A model generated the notes under the pieces. It was not told the DNA's origin. It saw only the letters and a program-made list of their open reading frames with translations, and did no database searches. 64,000 nt of DNA from Lunularia cruciata. Lineage: Eukaryota; Streptophyta; Marchantiopsida; Lunulariales; Lunulariaceae. Positions 1 through 11,270 of this stretch are shown piece after piece. The translations under genes and the position numbers were made by a program. How positions within the stretch are numbered: position 1 is the stretch's first letter; every line of letters starts with the position of its first letter. The stretch is taken from contig OX419755.1 in the NCBI GenBank assembly GCA_948567375.1, forward strand, positions 53,325,001 through 53,389,000. The letters run 5' to 3'.

Positions 1-445
1 GATAGCCCATGTGAAGGAATCCTTGCTTTAGTGGTTGGGTCAAGATAAGGGGAATATGCCCATGTGAATGGATATTCCTTTCTACTTTTTGACTTTACTT
101 GACTTTTAGTCTAGTAACTTGAGTTACTACGGTAATTAGTAACTTTGGTACGTAACTATTTCACAAGTATATAAACAAGGTGTGAGGAGGTACTCAACAT
201 CCTTTCATTTGCAACTATCTCTCTCTCATTGAGTTCTCTAGTGAGCAATGTCTTGAGTCTTGGAGTGTTAGCCTTGGAGGAGTATGATGGAGTTGGGGTT
301 CCTTGCCTTCTTAGTCCATGGTGCGCTACCATAATAGCCATCAGAGGTTCATCCTGAGTGAGAGACAGGCCGGCTCACAGGACACCAACATGGAGAAAGG
401 AACTACTTCAAATGAGAATGAATCTAAATCTAGTTCAAATATGCT

Positions 446-1420
446 ATGGACTTTGTGCTTAAGCTAGAGTTTTTGAGGGATCTTGATAAATCAACATTGA
501 TCTTTGAGGAAGTAAAGAAGAGACTACCTACCCTTAAGTATAGTCCCAATGTTACCAAGGAGGAGAAAGTAAGATTTGAAGAAATTTTCTATAAATGCAT
601 CCATATATTTGCTTTTTGGTATAAGGATCTCAAAGAAGTCACCTTGGAGTATCACCAGATAGAGGTGGAGTCATATACAAGACATATTTTTTCAAAAAAA
701 ATGTTGTATTATTTAATCAATAGCTTTGGTTGTGAAGGAGGAGATTGATAAATTCAAGGAGGTTGAGTTTATCTTTGAGGTGGAGAATTTGAAATCAATA
801 TCTCTATTTATGATTGTGAAGAAGAAGAATAGTAAACTTTGGGTATGTGTAGATTACAAGAAAATCAATGTTATCACCAAGAATGACTTGTCATTCATTG
901 ATAGAATCTTAGAGGAGTTTGTGTGTCATGAGAGATACAGCTTTTAAGATGGTTATAGTGGCTACAACCAAATGAAGATTGCACCATAGCATCAATAACT
1001 TACCACACCTTGAGGTATTTATGCTCTCAAGGTCGTGCCTTTTGGGCTTTGTAATGTTTCAATCACATTTCAACAATTCATGAACAAGGTGTTTGAACCT
1101 TTCATTGGGAAATTTATGAGAGATCTCATTGATGACTTTAATATCTATAAGAGCAAGGAGAATCACTTTGAAGACCTGATCAAGTTCTTGCAATGATTGG
1201 ATGAGACAAATGCATGACTCAATCCGGAGAAGTGCATCTTTGGTTGTGAAGAAGGTCTACTTTTGGGGCATATCATTTTTGAGGATGGAATAACAATGGA
1301 TCTTGAAAAGATGAAGAAAATCTTAGAGCTTCTATTCCCTTCAAGTTTGACAAATTTATGCCAATTCTTGGGGATGGTTAGGTATTATAAGAGGTTCATT
1401 TTCTCCTTTTCCCACCAAGG
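446..1420 (+). pseudogene. Gypsy reverse transcriptase remnant
   Basis: The first part (446-748) resembles the leader before the RT palm. The next frame (726-947) carries the RT motif around residues 27-50, with a VDYKKIN core. After a stop, 950-1200 reads through a DGYSGYNQMKI-like stretch and a VPFGLCN motif (the family's PFGL.NAP block), then a DLIDDF motif in place of the YVDD box. The connection segment follows (PEKCIFG, LGHII, LCQFLGMVRYY), close to the family pattern. At least three in-frame stops and one frame change show it is inactive. Confidence 0.75.
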
Positions 1421-1702
1421 TTTATACATTGACCATTGATATGAAAATGGTGTAGAATACATAATGATTTAAAGGACAAGGAAGCTCTTAAATCTTTTGA
1501 GGAGCTCAAGAAATCCTTTGTTATGACTCCAATTCTTGCTAAACTTGATTGGAGTAAGACTTTCATCCTTCACATAATGCTTCCAATGTAACTATAGGAT
1601 GAACTCCTAGTCAATTAGACCAAGATGGGCATGATAATCCAATATTTTATGCTAGTAGATAGATGGTCTCAATAAAGAAGAACTATTCAATCATAAAAAA
1701 GA

Positions 1703-2297
1703 GGGTTGGTAGTGATTTTTGGTCTCAAGAATTCAACACTACTTGATTGGAGGGAAATCTACCATTTTCATGATCACAAGGCTTTGAAATATATCTTAAT
1801 AAGCCTAAAGTGGAAGGAAAGTTAGCAAGGTGGATGATATTCTTGTTTGAATATGATTATACCATTGAAGATAAGCTAGGATAGAAATATGTAAATGTTG
1901 ATATTTTATCCAAGGCATATGATCATGATGAAGATAAGAAAATAGATGATTTCTTCCCATATGAGGAACTCATGACAATGACAATCATAGAAAGAGAAGG
2001 GTTGGGATGATTTTTGGTCTCAATAAGTTTTGACATTACTTGATTGGAGGGAAAACCACCATTGTCACACATCAAAAGGTTTTGAAATAAATCTTCAATA
2101 AGCTTAATGTGGAAAAAAAGTTAGCAAGGTAGATAATACTCTTGATTGAGTATGATTACACCATTGAAGATAAGCCTTGAAAGAAATATGTAAATATTAA
2201 TTTGTTATGTAAGGTTGTGATCATGATGGAGATAAGCCAATGGATGACTCCTTCCTATATAAGGAGCTCATGATAATCTCAATCACTCAAGAGGTTC
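1703..2297 (+). repeat. Two-copy tandem duplication of the RNase H segment
   Basis: Positions 1703-1998 and 1999-2297 are two diverged copies of the same stretch, about 296 and 299 bases long and directly adjacent. Both begin GGGTTGG and both end with a 'gaActcatga' type block followed by a purine-rich run. Translated, both correspond to the end of the gypsy RNase H and the tether region (matching DYTIED-like text). The copies differ by many substitutions, so the duplication is old. Unequal exchange or replication slippage inside the element is the simplest explanation. Confidence 0.75.
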
Positions 2298-2599
2298 CAA
2301 TGGAGTACAAGGAGATTGTGGACTTTGTTACAAGAGGTAACTATCCTGATAGGATGCATGTTAGGCCCTTGCAGCAAGATCTAGACCTTACACAATGATG
2401 GAGGATATTCTTTTTATCGAAGAACAAATGGTCTACTTCAAAAGGCAATAGGTAAGGAGGATTCTATCCTACTCGAGAAAGAGTTTCATGATGGTTTGGT
2501 ATGTGTGAATCGCTTTGCAGGAAAGTTAATCACTTCAAGATTCTAGATGAAGATTATCATTGGAGGTAAATTTTTAAGGATTGTCTTGATTATTGCAAA

Positions 2600-3527
2600 A
2601 CTTGTATGTTTTTCAACCTTTTGCTAGGAAGTCTACCTCTACTCTCCCTCTTAGATCAATTCTATTGCTAAAACCTTTTGAGGCATGAAGAATTGACTTT
2701 GTAGGTCCTCTTAATAGAAACCCAATAAACAATTGATACATTATGATAGTTATTGACTACGTTACCAAGTGGATTGAGGCTACACCATTGAGAGACAAGA
2801 ATGAAGATGAAGTTGGTAGATTTCTTTATGACCATATCATCACTAGGTTTGAATTCCTTTGGAGTTGATTTTTAACAAAGGAGGAGAGTTTACACTATAG
2901 CCATACTATGACATTCCTCTATCACACTTAGAGAGACTATCAACTATAAACCAAACTTCAGTAGCTTTGGTGAGAGAACCAATCAAAACTTGTGCATGAT
3001 GTTGACCAAAGATGTAAAATAGAGTGAGGAAAATATCATTGGGACAAGAGGATTCATATGGTTTTGCCAAAGTGTAAGATAACTATGAAGACATCCATTG
3101 GATATTCTCTATTTCATTCTACTTACTTGTTCACTTTGATCTTCCTACTTTTCAAAGCATTTATAAGAAATTAAAGAAGGCACAAGGAGGTGATGCAGAG
3201 AAGTCAAGGAAGGAGCAACTCATGGGATTAGAGGAGGTAAGAGCAATTGTTATGGTTTGAGTGGAGCAAGCCCAAAGGAAACAAAAGGAGAGTTATGATA
3301 AGAAGCAAGGCAAGAAGAAGGTGGAGTTATTCAAGGAAGGTGATTGGGTAATGTTGTTTGATTCCATCAGATTCAAGAGAGTACAAAAGAAGTTCTTGTC
3401 TATGTACTTTGGACCTTTCATAATGGAGAAGGTTTGGGACAATTACACCTATGATCTCAAGGAGTTGGGAGGAAGACACCTTGATAAGATTAACCATGAT
3501 AAATTGAAGTTATATTATAGAAGGTAA
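2600..3527 (+). pseudogene. Gypsy integrase remnant with C-terminal domain
   Basis: Around 2690-2870 the translation gives a FVGPLN block and a VIDYVTKWIEA block, the family's first catalytic Asp region (VVDYFTKWAEA in relatives). The rest of the core is broken by stops. The open frame at 3261-3527 (88 residues) is the integrase C-terminal domain: it has the KESYDKK, FKEGDWVMLFD and GPFIMEKV blocks and ends in DKINHDKLKLYY, the usual end of this domain. No chromodomain is visible after it. Confidence 0.75.
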
Positions 3528-3573
3528 AGGGACCTTCACTTCAAGGACAAAGTGAAATCTTAGTTTGGAGGTA

Positions 3574-3960
3574 AATGTAACACTTGGTACATGTATACTC
3601 TATAAAGATACTAATTTTGGTATTGAAGTATTGGAGAAATATTATCTATATGGAGTTTAGCTAAGATTCTACATTATTCATGATTATTTAGAGTTAGTCC
3701 TAGCTAAGATAAAGGTGATCCCATTCTAGAGGAAGGCAAAAGAGTGAGCATCATTATTTTTTCTTCTAGTATATTAACTTGGTATTATTCCTACTTATTT
3801 GACTTTGAGGAAGGAGTTGATATCTATATGGAATGCAAAATCAAGAGTATTAGTCAACTTCTATTAGCCAACAAGATTTTGAATACCTTGGTGCATTTAT
3901 TGGTCCACAAAAACTAGATTTTGGTGTGTATTAAGCCAGTCAATGTAGAAGCTATCTTAG
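3574..3960 (+). repeat. Possible 3' LTR of the left gypsy element
   Basis: Starts TGTAACACTT directly after a purine-rich run (GGAGGTAAA), as an LTR should after a polypurine tract. It is AT-rich and has no reading frame. The expected partner at the window start could not be aligned by eye, so the identification rests on position and the TG start. The right edge is not defined. Confidence 0.35.
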
Positions 3961-4148
3961 CATATGTGTGGGTGTATTGCATGTAATATTGCATCCAACC
4001 TAAAAAGTATTTGAGTTCACTCACTATCTCTGGTACAGGCAACTCTCAAATGACTTGGATCTTCTTGGAATCCACCATTATGTGATTTTCATAGACTAGG
4101 TGACCAAGGAAAGATCCACAAGAGACAACAAATAGACACTTCTAGGGA

Positions 4149-4740
4149 TTAAGAGAAATCTTGCCTACAAATGTGCAAAATAGCCCATATGAAGCTTATG
4201 TGATCAGTATGAGAACTATGCACGCACATATCATTGAGATATAGTTCCATGTCCTTCCTCACTTCACCAAAGGAGTTCATCATGTAATGTTGGAAAGTTG
4301 CAAGAGCATTTTGCAACCCAAAAAGCATCATTTGGTAAGCATAGGTGCTTCACTCATGACAAAAGTAGTTTTGTATTGGTCCTCTAGAGCAATGGCAATT
4401 TGGTTGTAGCCAAATACACATCCATTAATGAGAAGTATTGGCTATGGACCACCTTCTCCAACATTGTATTTGTGACAAGAATGGAAAGGAGTCCTAGATG
4501 GTCTAAGAATTAAACTTCCAAAATTCCATACAAATTCACACCTTTCTTGTATCCTTTTTAAAGACTACCAAGATTAAGGGCACTTTCTATCTCTTCTACA
4601 AGATAGATGAACCTACACTTCAATAGTTTTTCCACTTCTTCTGGCAACTTTTGAGAGTTGGTGAGGTTCATCTTGTATGGACTGGAATTGTGTTTTAATA
4701 GTTGAACCCAATGATTACACATTTGGAGATCAACACCCAT
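4149..4740 (-). pseudogene. Gypsy reverse transcriptase N-terminal half
   Basis: The 4740-4558 frame has the run-in to RT, with SPYKMNL, a PEEVEKLL block and RFIYLVEE, matching the family's 'EV.KLL..GFI' region. The 4331-4149 frame starts MMLFGLQNALATFQ, the family's PFGL.NAP.TFQ block, and continues to MELYLNDMCVHS, the position of the YVDD catalytic box with the first Asp changed to Asn. The two pieces are separated by about 230 bases carrying stops. A leftward continuation to RNase H is not seen. Confidence 0.7.
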
Positions 4741-5261
4741 AAGTTCCTCATAATCCTAGGCAAAAACATCTCAAAAAAATTGGAGGAAGTCTTGGTAGGT
4801 GAGCTGATCCTTGACCAACATGCTGATCTTGATATATCTAGGTTCCTCATTTATTTGTGAGATGTCAAGATCTTGAAACTCATCCACAACCTACAAGTGG
4901 AGAGTGACGGTTTCAAACAACTACTCGAGAAGTTTCTCCAAAAAGTATCATCACAATTTTTCCTTGAGTACTATTTGATATACTTCATGTTCTTTTTCAA
5001 TCCACTTTGTGGGTTTCTCCTAAAGATCATCAGTGATGGTAAGAACTTCCCTCAAAAATTGCTTGAGCAGTTGGGATGAAGGACTATCATCAATAGTAAC
5101 AATTGGAATAACTAAGTTGAGCATAATGGACTTCCTTTCTTCTTATAAAGGGAAAAGAGTATCATCATGGAGAGTTCTGTTAAGATAAATAGATTCCTCA
5201 TCCAACTCCTTGTCTTGATATTCAATCATTGATGTAAAAATAGAAGGTAGTCAGAATTTTG

Positions 5262-5618
5262 CTACAATACTCTTGTGTGTAAGGAAATGGGAACATTGTG
5301 GAAAGCTATGTTATCAAACCTAAAGGTGTCATCCTTTGAGTCCGATGAAATGTCTTTTAGGGCCATGGAAGTATTCATGCCAAGAAAATTTTGTAGACTT
5401 GGTGGAAGAGTGGGACTAAGGCCATGTGATTTTCTACTACTTGCTAGTACAAGCATGACACAACCACTCATCTCTTCCTTGGTTATAGATAGACAATTAG
5501 TTATGGTATTTGCAATTTCCTCATCACTATCAATGTGAGTTGCGCTCCATACATCAGTGAGGAAACTTGGTTCTCCTTCATGATCTGAGCTCCCTACATG
5601 CTCAATTAAGTACATCAA
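5262..5618 (-). pseudogene. Gypsy protease-RT linker frame
   Basis: Open frame of 118 residues, rich in Asp, Glu and Ser, lying between the retropepsin segment on its right and the RT remnant on its left. Acidic, low-complexity linkers are common between these domains in plant gypsy elements. It has no recognisable motif of its own. The plus-strand frame over the same bases is its shadow. Confidence 0.4.
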
Positions 5619-5633
5619 AAGTACAATGTAGTT

Positions 5634-6047
5634 TCATTTTCTTCCAAAAGACAACTTACTAGTTTGCCAAGAGGTGACAACATCAGCATCTACTAGCCAT
5701 AGAACCCCCAATAATAATGAAAATTGCACTAGAGTAAGTGTATCCATTATCAAGTAGTAGACCAATAAGATCTGCTCTCCAAAGTGTAGGGACCTTGGAC
5801 AACACTTTGAGGAGGCAATATCTTCTCCCATTTGCCATTTGGAGGAAGTGGAAGTCTTACCCTTCAATCCCAAGGTTTCCTTAACTCCCTTTGTCATGAT
5901 ATTCACCAAGGACCCTAAGTCAATGTGATAGTTTGGAATAACACTACCTTGGATAGTTAAGTGAATTTTTGGGTCATGGACCTTTGTATAAAACACAAGG
6001 TGGTCACTTGGAATTGTATCAACAAAGGCAATGGGCGGGACTCCCAT
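5634..6047 (-). pseudogene. Gypsy retropepsin (aspartic protease) remnant
   Basis: In the 137-residue minus-strand frame, HIDLGSLVNIM at about residues 41-51 occupies the position of the retropepsin active site (family form D-S/T-G-S/A); here the second residue is Leu. The LLLGVLWLVDADVV block near residues 111-124 matches the family's ILG.PWL..A.. strand. These two motifs at the right spacing support the call. The substituted residue after the catalytic Asp and the surrounding stops suggest loss of function. Confidence 0.65.
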
Positions 6048-6584
6048 ACTTTTAGTCTATTGTATGTTTGTGGGAGCAGATCCCTATGGGAAAACATTCC
6101 CAATAAGTGGATCTTTGAAGCCTACTATGGGTTGTTCCTTCATTAGGAAGTTTTGTAGTTCCTACACTCCATAAGGGATACTTTGCAAAGTTGCTTTGCT
6201 CTTATGTTAGCCAAGTCAGAAATAATGTCATAGTCATGCATGACTAAAGTTTGTTTCTACTTTGTTAGAGTTTCAAAACATAAGAACTATGATCCTATAC
6301 ATTTCTGGAGCGGGTTGAGGAGCATCATCTTGCACTGTTTCTTCATCCAAACTTTTGGAAGAATAGCTCTCAAAATTAGAGCTATTGTCAAAGCCAAGTG
6401 CTACATAGGTATAAGAAATTTTTGTGAGGAACATATTTGCCTCTGAAATGGCAAATTCATTGAACGGTACTATTTTTCCCATAGAGGAAGTTTCCTCAAT
6501 CAAAATTAAATGCACATTACAATAAGGACCAACATTCATTTGTGGGTCATTTTGTAATGGTGCTCCTCATGCTTGAGTGATAAA

Positions 6585-6700
6585 GTTTTGGAAATCTAGG
6601 CATTGCACCATGTTATGTGCTTTGGAGAAAAATGTACAACATGCAAGCTTGTTAGGACATTGGTTTGCATAATGATTCTCACTACAGATATGACAACATA
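6585..6700 (-). pseudogene. Gag zinc knuckle remnant
   Basis: On the minus strand about 6695-6660 reads CHICSENHYANQC, a C-X2-C-X3-H-X4-C pattern, one residue shorter than the usual nucleocapsid knuckle. A further Cys/His-containing run follows (CCTFFSKAHNMVQC). This sits between the gag-like frames and the protease, where the nucleocapsid belongs. The longer frame listed by simple ORF calling here is in another phase and misses the knuckle. Confidence 0.55.
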
Positions 6701-7024
6701 TATCAAGTTTGGGAGGTACTCCTCCTTATCTATTTCCTCTTCTCCCTTGGAAAGGTGGATCCTATGAGTGTTGGTTTGAGTTATTTTGTTATAAGACAAC
6801 ATGTGCTCTTTCTTCACAAGGCTCTTGGTGCCCTCAAAGTGTCCTACAATTTGCCATTACGTGTACATACTTTCTACAATGGACATAGTAATTTGGAATG
6901 TATGAGGTAACACACTAAGCATTAGTATGTTTGTATCCAAGGCAACATGTATAGAATATCTCTCTCCTAGTAGCAATGTTCACTAGATTCTCTCTTGAGA
7001 CTATTGTGATAGGCAAAGATTTAT

Positions 7025-7748
7025 TCATTCCAATGTCATCAAGATGTCATCTATCTTGATGTTTGTTGCACGAACATTGGTAGCTACAGGAAGAACTACA
7101 AGAATTGGCATGATTACGGGCATATATTCATATATAGGTATTGGTGGAGTTGTAGGCATTCCTCCATAAAAGTAATTTGGTTGATAGAATTCCTTAGTAG
7201 TAGCATAGGGGTTATGCGTTTTGTGCACTTTGAATCCCAAATTTGCTCCATTTTTGCAAACTAGAGACTTTCTATCTCCACAATCTTACATATCTCCTGA
7301 GCCACTATTGATTCACTCTATTTACTATGATTGGCTAAATCTTGCAAGTGAGTGACCATTGCAAGAGTAATCTTTATATTCACTCTTGTAGTTTTTCTTC
7401 TCTTATGAGGTTCACTATCTCCTTCTCGGATGCAATCTACTCCTCCAATCCTCATGTCTCCTCTCAATACACTTTGTCTTTGAGTATGGATGGAACTCCT
7501 CCTCGTGCTTGACTCTCCTCTTCCATTCCATTGAGAGCATTTAGCTCCATAGTACTTGGGATTGTGAAGGGATTGAGAACACCTTCCAACTTTGGCAAAT
7601 ATTCCACCATTTCATCTTCTTCTCCAATCTCCCCATAATGAAGACCTAAGTGTATCTCTTTGGGTTCATGCACTACTTGAAAATCATCTCCATTTCCCAT
7701 GGTTTCTACAAAACCACCACCTATACTAACTAGTGCAAGAGGAGACAT
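7025..7748 (-). pseudogene. Gag-like frames of the minus-strand gypsy element
   Basis: Two frames on the minus strand (7748-7464 and 7240-7025) lie upstream of the zinc knuckle. The first is acidic; the second is rich in Pro, Ile and Tyr with a TTPPIPIYEYMP stretch, as in disordered gag regions. Neither has a decisive motif. They are assigned to gag by position only. Confidence 0.35.
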
Positions 7749-7825
7749 ATTAGCATAATTTCAAAAGAAATAATCCATGCGGTCAAGAAATGGACACAAA
7801 ACTTATTTAACTTGTACTTTATCAT

Positions 7826-8215
7826 TCTCCATGCTCTTTTAAACTTCTTGTCAACAAGTCCTTCTCCCATGCTCTTTTTTTCCATATCTTTGCTTCCTTG
7901 TAAGACTTCATGTATCTAGCACACTTCTTGTACAACTTATCTCCCATTAAGGAGGCATAATATCCCCTCCTATGTCAAACCAAGTAGGTGGCCACGTAAC
8001 TAAATGTTGTCAACTTATCCACATGTTTCTTGCAATGGCCTCCGTAAATTTGATTGAAATGCTCCTCCTCTAAGTAGTTAAAATTTGTGTATAATGGTGG
8101 CTTATCATCCAAAACCGATCTTCATTGCACTTTACACCCTTTGCTTTGTTCCCTTCTTTGTTGCCCTTGTTGACCATTTGCAGTAGCTCTTGGAATCTTG
8201 ATGGTGTTTGTGATG
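7826..8215 (-). pseudogene. Upstream reading frame of the minus-strand gypsy element
   Basis: The minus strand between about 8215 and 7826 reads as coding with two stops: a basic Gln-rich stretch (NGQQGQQRREQSKG), then YLEEEHFNQIYGGHC and later RGYYASLMGDKLYKK. The even spacing of charged and aromatic residues suggests a former protein. Its position upstream of the gag-like frames suggests the gag start or an additional open frame. No family is recognised. Confidence 0.4.
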
Positions 8216-8276
8216 GAGCTAAGGACTAGAGAGAAGATGGAACTATATATTGCAAAAGTGGAATGGTTGGTGAATC

Positions 8277-8680
8277 AGATAGAGTACACACGGAGATAGA
8301 TGGTATCTCTTAGAGCCCATCGTTCAAATTATAATTATCCATTGCAGTCAATAGCAAATTCTCTCAAAACTGCAAATAACAAGATAGAGTCCACACAAGG
8401 AGATAGATGGTATCTCTTAGAGCCCATCGTTCAGATTATAATTATCCATTGCAGTCAATAGCAAATCCTCTCAAAACTGCAAATAACAAGATAGAGTCCA
8501 CACACGGAGATAGATGGTATCTCTTAGAGCACATGGTTCAAATTATAATTATTCATTGCAATCAATAGCAAATCCTCTCAAAACTGCAAATGTTATTGTA
8601 TCTCTTAGAGCACATGGTTCAAATTATAATTATCCATTGCAATCAATAGCAAATTCTCTCAAAACTGCAAATGTTATGGT
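8277..8680 (+). repeat. Four tandem copies of a ~105-bp repeat
   Basis: Units begin at 8277, 8382 and 8489 with AGATAGAGT (105 and 107 bp periods). A fourth, shorter unit begins at about 8597, lacking the first ~27 bases. All contain the block ATCTCTTAGAGC followed by a TTATAATTA run and a CTCTCAAAACTGCAAAT end. Units 3 and 4 share variants (CACATGG instead of CCCATCG), showing stepwise duplication. The 102-residue frame at 8514-8822 is only open because the repeat unit happens to be stop-free in that phase. Confidence 0.9.
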
Positions 8681-8699
8681 ACTGCGCTCTCTTAGGCTA

Positions 8700-10990
8700 G
8701 CGCTCTACTTTGACTCCTCTTCCGGCCCAAATGCTAAAAAACCCAAATTTCACGACTGGAGTATGACAAATTCAAACCAAGATAGAACTAGTATGATTCG
8801 CAGGAGGAGAGAACAATTCTAATTTCAATTTTCCTCTACCTCTTAACTCCTTTTTGTCTTCTCCTTTTAATCAATTTGAGCTTGTTAATTCTATATTCAA
8901 TTAGCTCCCGATTACTACTTTCGTGATTTCACTAATTGAATCCCTGCCCGTAAATGTACCTAACTGAAACCCCCACGCCCCTTCAAACCACTATGGGTCC
9001 CATGTCTCAATTTACGGGAGCGTTCCGCTATCTGCAACTTCGCTTTACAAAACCCCATAATTTTTTGTTCGGATATCACTGTACTGCCCCTATCCGTCAC
9101 TTTTAAAAGTGAACCCCCCCAGTTCTATTAACAAATAATTTATCACGTGGGTAATATATTTACTTGTCTCCTTACAAAAAGAACCAACCTTTGTTTCGGA
9201 TACTGTTTCTGTCATTAAGGTGCCACCTTGGCTACATGAGCCGAAAGTCTCCACACATGGCTGTTCAAGAGCTTGACTTATATAAAACCTAGTTCGTGTA
9301 TTCCTTGGTGGTAGTGTTCTTGGAAAATATCTACAGCGCTGATATGTGACGTCGGCGTTTAAGATCGCACATTTCATGTGAAAATGGTTTCTTCCTCTTA
9401 AGTAATAAAGGGTCAGGATGTGTAGGGTTGAGTCACTTAGCAGAGATGAAAGTCCATTTAGTGGTAGTGGTCTCAGCAGTGGGGAGGTGGCTGGCAACAG
9501 TGTGTGTTCTTTAATAGTGTATATCAATTAACGATGTGTCATCTCTAGTCTGGTACAGCTCTCGACCGGACATGGTATGGTAATAGAAGAGGATGAACGG
9601 CAAGAACATTCACACCAAATCTTTGATGACAGATTCTTAAACATGTTGACATATCCCTACAGCATTGTACACTACATTTTTCTGTCCGGAGACGGAGGAG
9701 GTTCCATGTTAATTCCACAACCATGGTTGTAGCGCTCTGGTTGGAGTTTTGGGGCCAAAAAACTGAGACTTAGGAGTTGGATCTTTTGTGTGATTCATCT
9801 AACAAGCAGATCTTGATCTCCAAGATTGCTTTCCAAAGTGCAACAGGGTATGTCTTAGAATCTTAGATTCGCTGTAGGTACACGATCTTGAAACCTACAA
9901 TTTGCCCACTACAAACTATTGGTGATTTCCTCACTTTCCTGCAGGACGTTGTCAATGATTACTTCTCTCGCAGATCTTTCTAACCATTGAACTTGCGATA
10001 TGCTGAAGCCCTCGACGTCCACCGAGGTTTCAACAGTGTAACAGGTTGTTACGAGAGGTTCAAGTGTAGGAGGTGTATGTAGCCGATGATTATAGCGGAC
10101 GAACGTTTGCCTAGGAACGCCCTGACCTTGATTGGGTCATTCGGCAAGGCTGACTCGGAAAGATAGAGATTGAAGACATCGTCTCTGGTCCTGGAAGCAC
10201 TACGCACGCTCTCTTTGTGGCTGGCGCGGGTGTAGCACTTCCAACAACTTAAGCTGCATCCGCGCTCATGTAATTTTGATAGCAAGACAAGTAAGACGCA
10301 TTCTATGGAACACATGAAAATTGAGGGGAAAGAAATACTGCATGAAATAGCAAAGTGGGAGAAAGTTGTCGGTGGATCGTTCGGACACTCCAGTACCTGA
10401 AGTCCAGGGCGGTCGAGACATCCGTATTCAGGCCAGGTAACGCTGCGCTGGCGGCGATCCAGGAGCTAACCTACGCGTCCTAGAATCGTCCATCGGTAAG
10501 GACTGGATCCGGTTGCGGAGATCAGTATGCAGATAATTATGAGTGCAATAACCTCGTACTTACACAGTGCAGAAAACCTTAATCATGAATCCTCCATTGA
10601 GTCCGCATGAAGTCATTGTATTCAGAATATCTGCACGAGTCGCGTTTTGTGGCCTCAAAGTGGTTTGCTCGGCACTTCCATGCGCTCCAATTAAGGACGA
10701 AACTCCCGGTAGTAACCACCACATCACAGATCTTGTCGGCCAATTAGTTCTAGAAAACATCTCTTCGAGTCGCCTTTACGACAACTCTTCTAGACTGATT
10801 AGCTGATACGAGAGATCGACAGAAATTGAACTCGAGTAACATTCACCCACGACCTTAGCCATCCCACACGATCGAGTAAAAGTGGCCACTCAACTCTTGC
10901 CGTCCAACCCGTGCACTAATCGATCATCTTCAATAGTCGATCCTAAGCTTCTGAACCGGACTTTCGGGTGCGATGTATTTGAAGCAGTGG
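8700..10990. other. Low-copy DNA with no recognisable gene
   Basis: This stretch has a more balanced base composition and more CG dinucleotides than the retrotransposon DNA on either side. Several frames of 60-145 residues occur on both strands (for example 9090-9527 minus and 10049-10315 minus), but none has a recognisable domain, intron signals or biased codon use, and they overlap each other. I see no tRNA, no transposon domain and no clear repeat. It may be an island of original host DNA or the decayed remains of a gene. Confidence 0.5.
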
Positions 10991-11030
10991 AACGAAGTGG
11001 AAGCCGCTCTGTCACGGCTTCCACTTCGTT
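10991..11030. repeat. Perfect 16-bp inverted repeat (hairpin)
   Basis: AACGAAGTGGAAGCCG at 10991-11006 is followed by an 8-base spacer (CTCTGTCA) and its exact reverse complement at 11015-11030. As RNA or cruciform DNA it would form a 16-bp perfect stem with an 8-base loop. Pairing stops sharply outside the arms. It has no T-run after it, and the arms are shorter than those of a plant miRNA precursor. Confidence 0.9.
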
Positions 11031-11060
11031 TCTCCAGCATGATCGCGCACGAACTCCGGC

Positions 11061-11068
11061 TATATATA
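11061..11068 (+). promoter_or_regulatory. TATA-like motif downstream of the hairpin
   Basis: CTATATATACGG lies about 30 bases after the 16-bp hairpin, in a locally GC-rich context. The sequence about 30-40 bases further on would be the expected transcription start. No convincing reading frame follows: the open frame at 11272 overlaps a tandem repeat and a LINE-like fragment. This is a motif match only. Confidence 0.25.
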
Positions 11069-11270
11069 CGGGATCGCGGGCCGTACAGTAGAACGGTTCC
11101 TCATAACCCTAACAACTTTACCTCAAGAAGGACTATGTGACTCCTACCCGGTTATGGAACTCCCGTGCTCTCGAGAGTCAGTACGGTGGTCGAGGACGTG
11201 GAGTGTTCATTACCCTTACGAGCCGACATATCCGCAACAAGAGACGTATAGAGTGACTTTCATTACAGTA

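Larger units (their letters stand above)
1..3960 (+). mobile_element. Decayed Ty3/gypsy LTR retrotransposon
   Basis: Gypsy pol domains can be followed in order on the plus strand: reverse transcriptase (about 446-1420), RNase H (about 1500-2300), integrase (about 2600-3100) and the integrase C-terminal domain (3261-3527). Each needs frame changes or crosses stop codons, so the copy is dead. Positions 1-345 look like an LTR or leader, with a TATA-like stretch near 165-175. A purine-rich tract just before 3574 followed by TGTAACAC could be the polypurine tract and the start of the 3' LTR. The left end lies outside the window and no target duplication could be paired. Confidence 0.8.
3960..8215 (-). 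mobile_element. Decayed Ty3/gypsy element, minus strand
   Basis: Read leftwards from about 8215, the minus strand gives a leader reading frame (about 8215-7826), gag-like frames (7748-7025), a zinc-knuckle segment (about 6695-6590), a retropepsin segment (6047-5634), further linker (5618-5262) and the N-terminal half of reverse transcriptase (4740-4149). The order gag-protease-RT is that of Ty3/gypsy. RNase H and integrase are missing, so the copy is truncated as well as frameshifted. It lies tail to tail with the plus-strand element on its left, with the junction near 3960. Confidence 0.75.

Noticed and set aside
8277-8680. CRISPR-like array
   Set aside because: The repeats are directly adjacent with no unique spacers, units are over 100 bp and the genome is a plant's.
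8514-8822. 102-residue open frame
   Set aside because: It consists largely of the ~105-bp tandem repeat translated twice and has no domain; an open phase of the repeat explains it.
9090-9527. 145-residue minus-strand frame as a gene
   Set aside because: No recognised domain, no splice context, and overlapping frames of similar length occur nearby.
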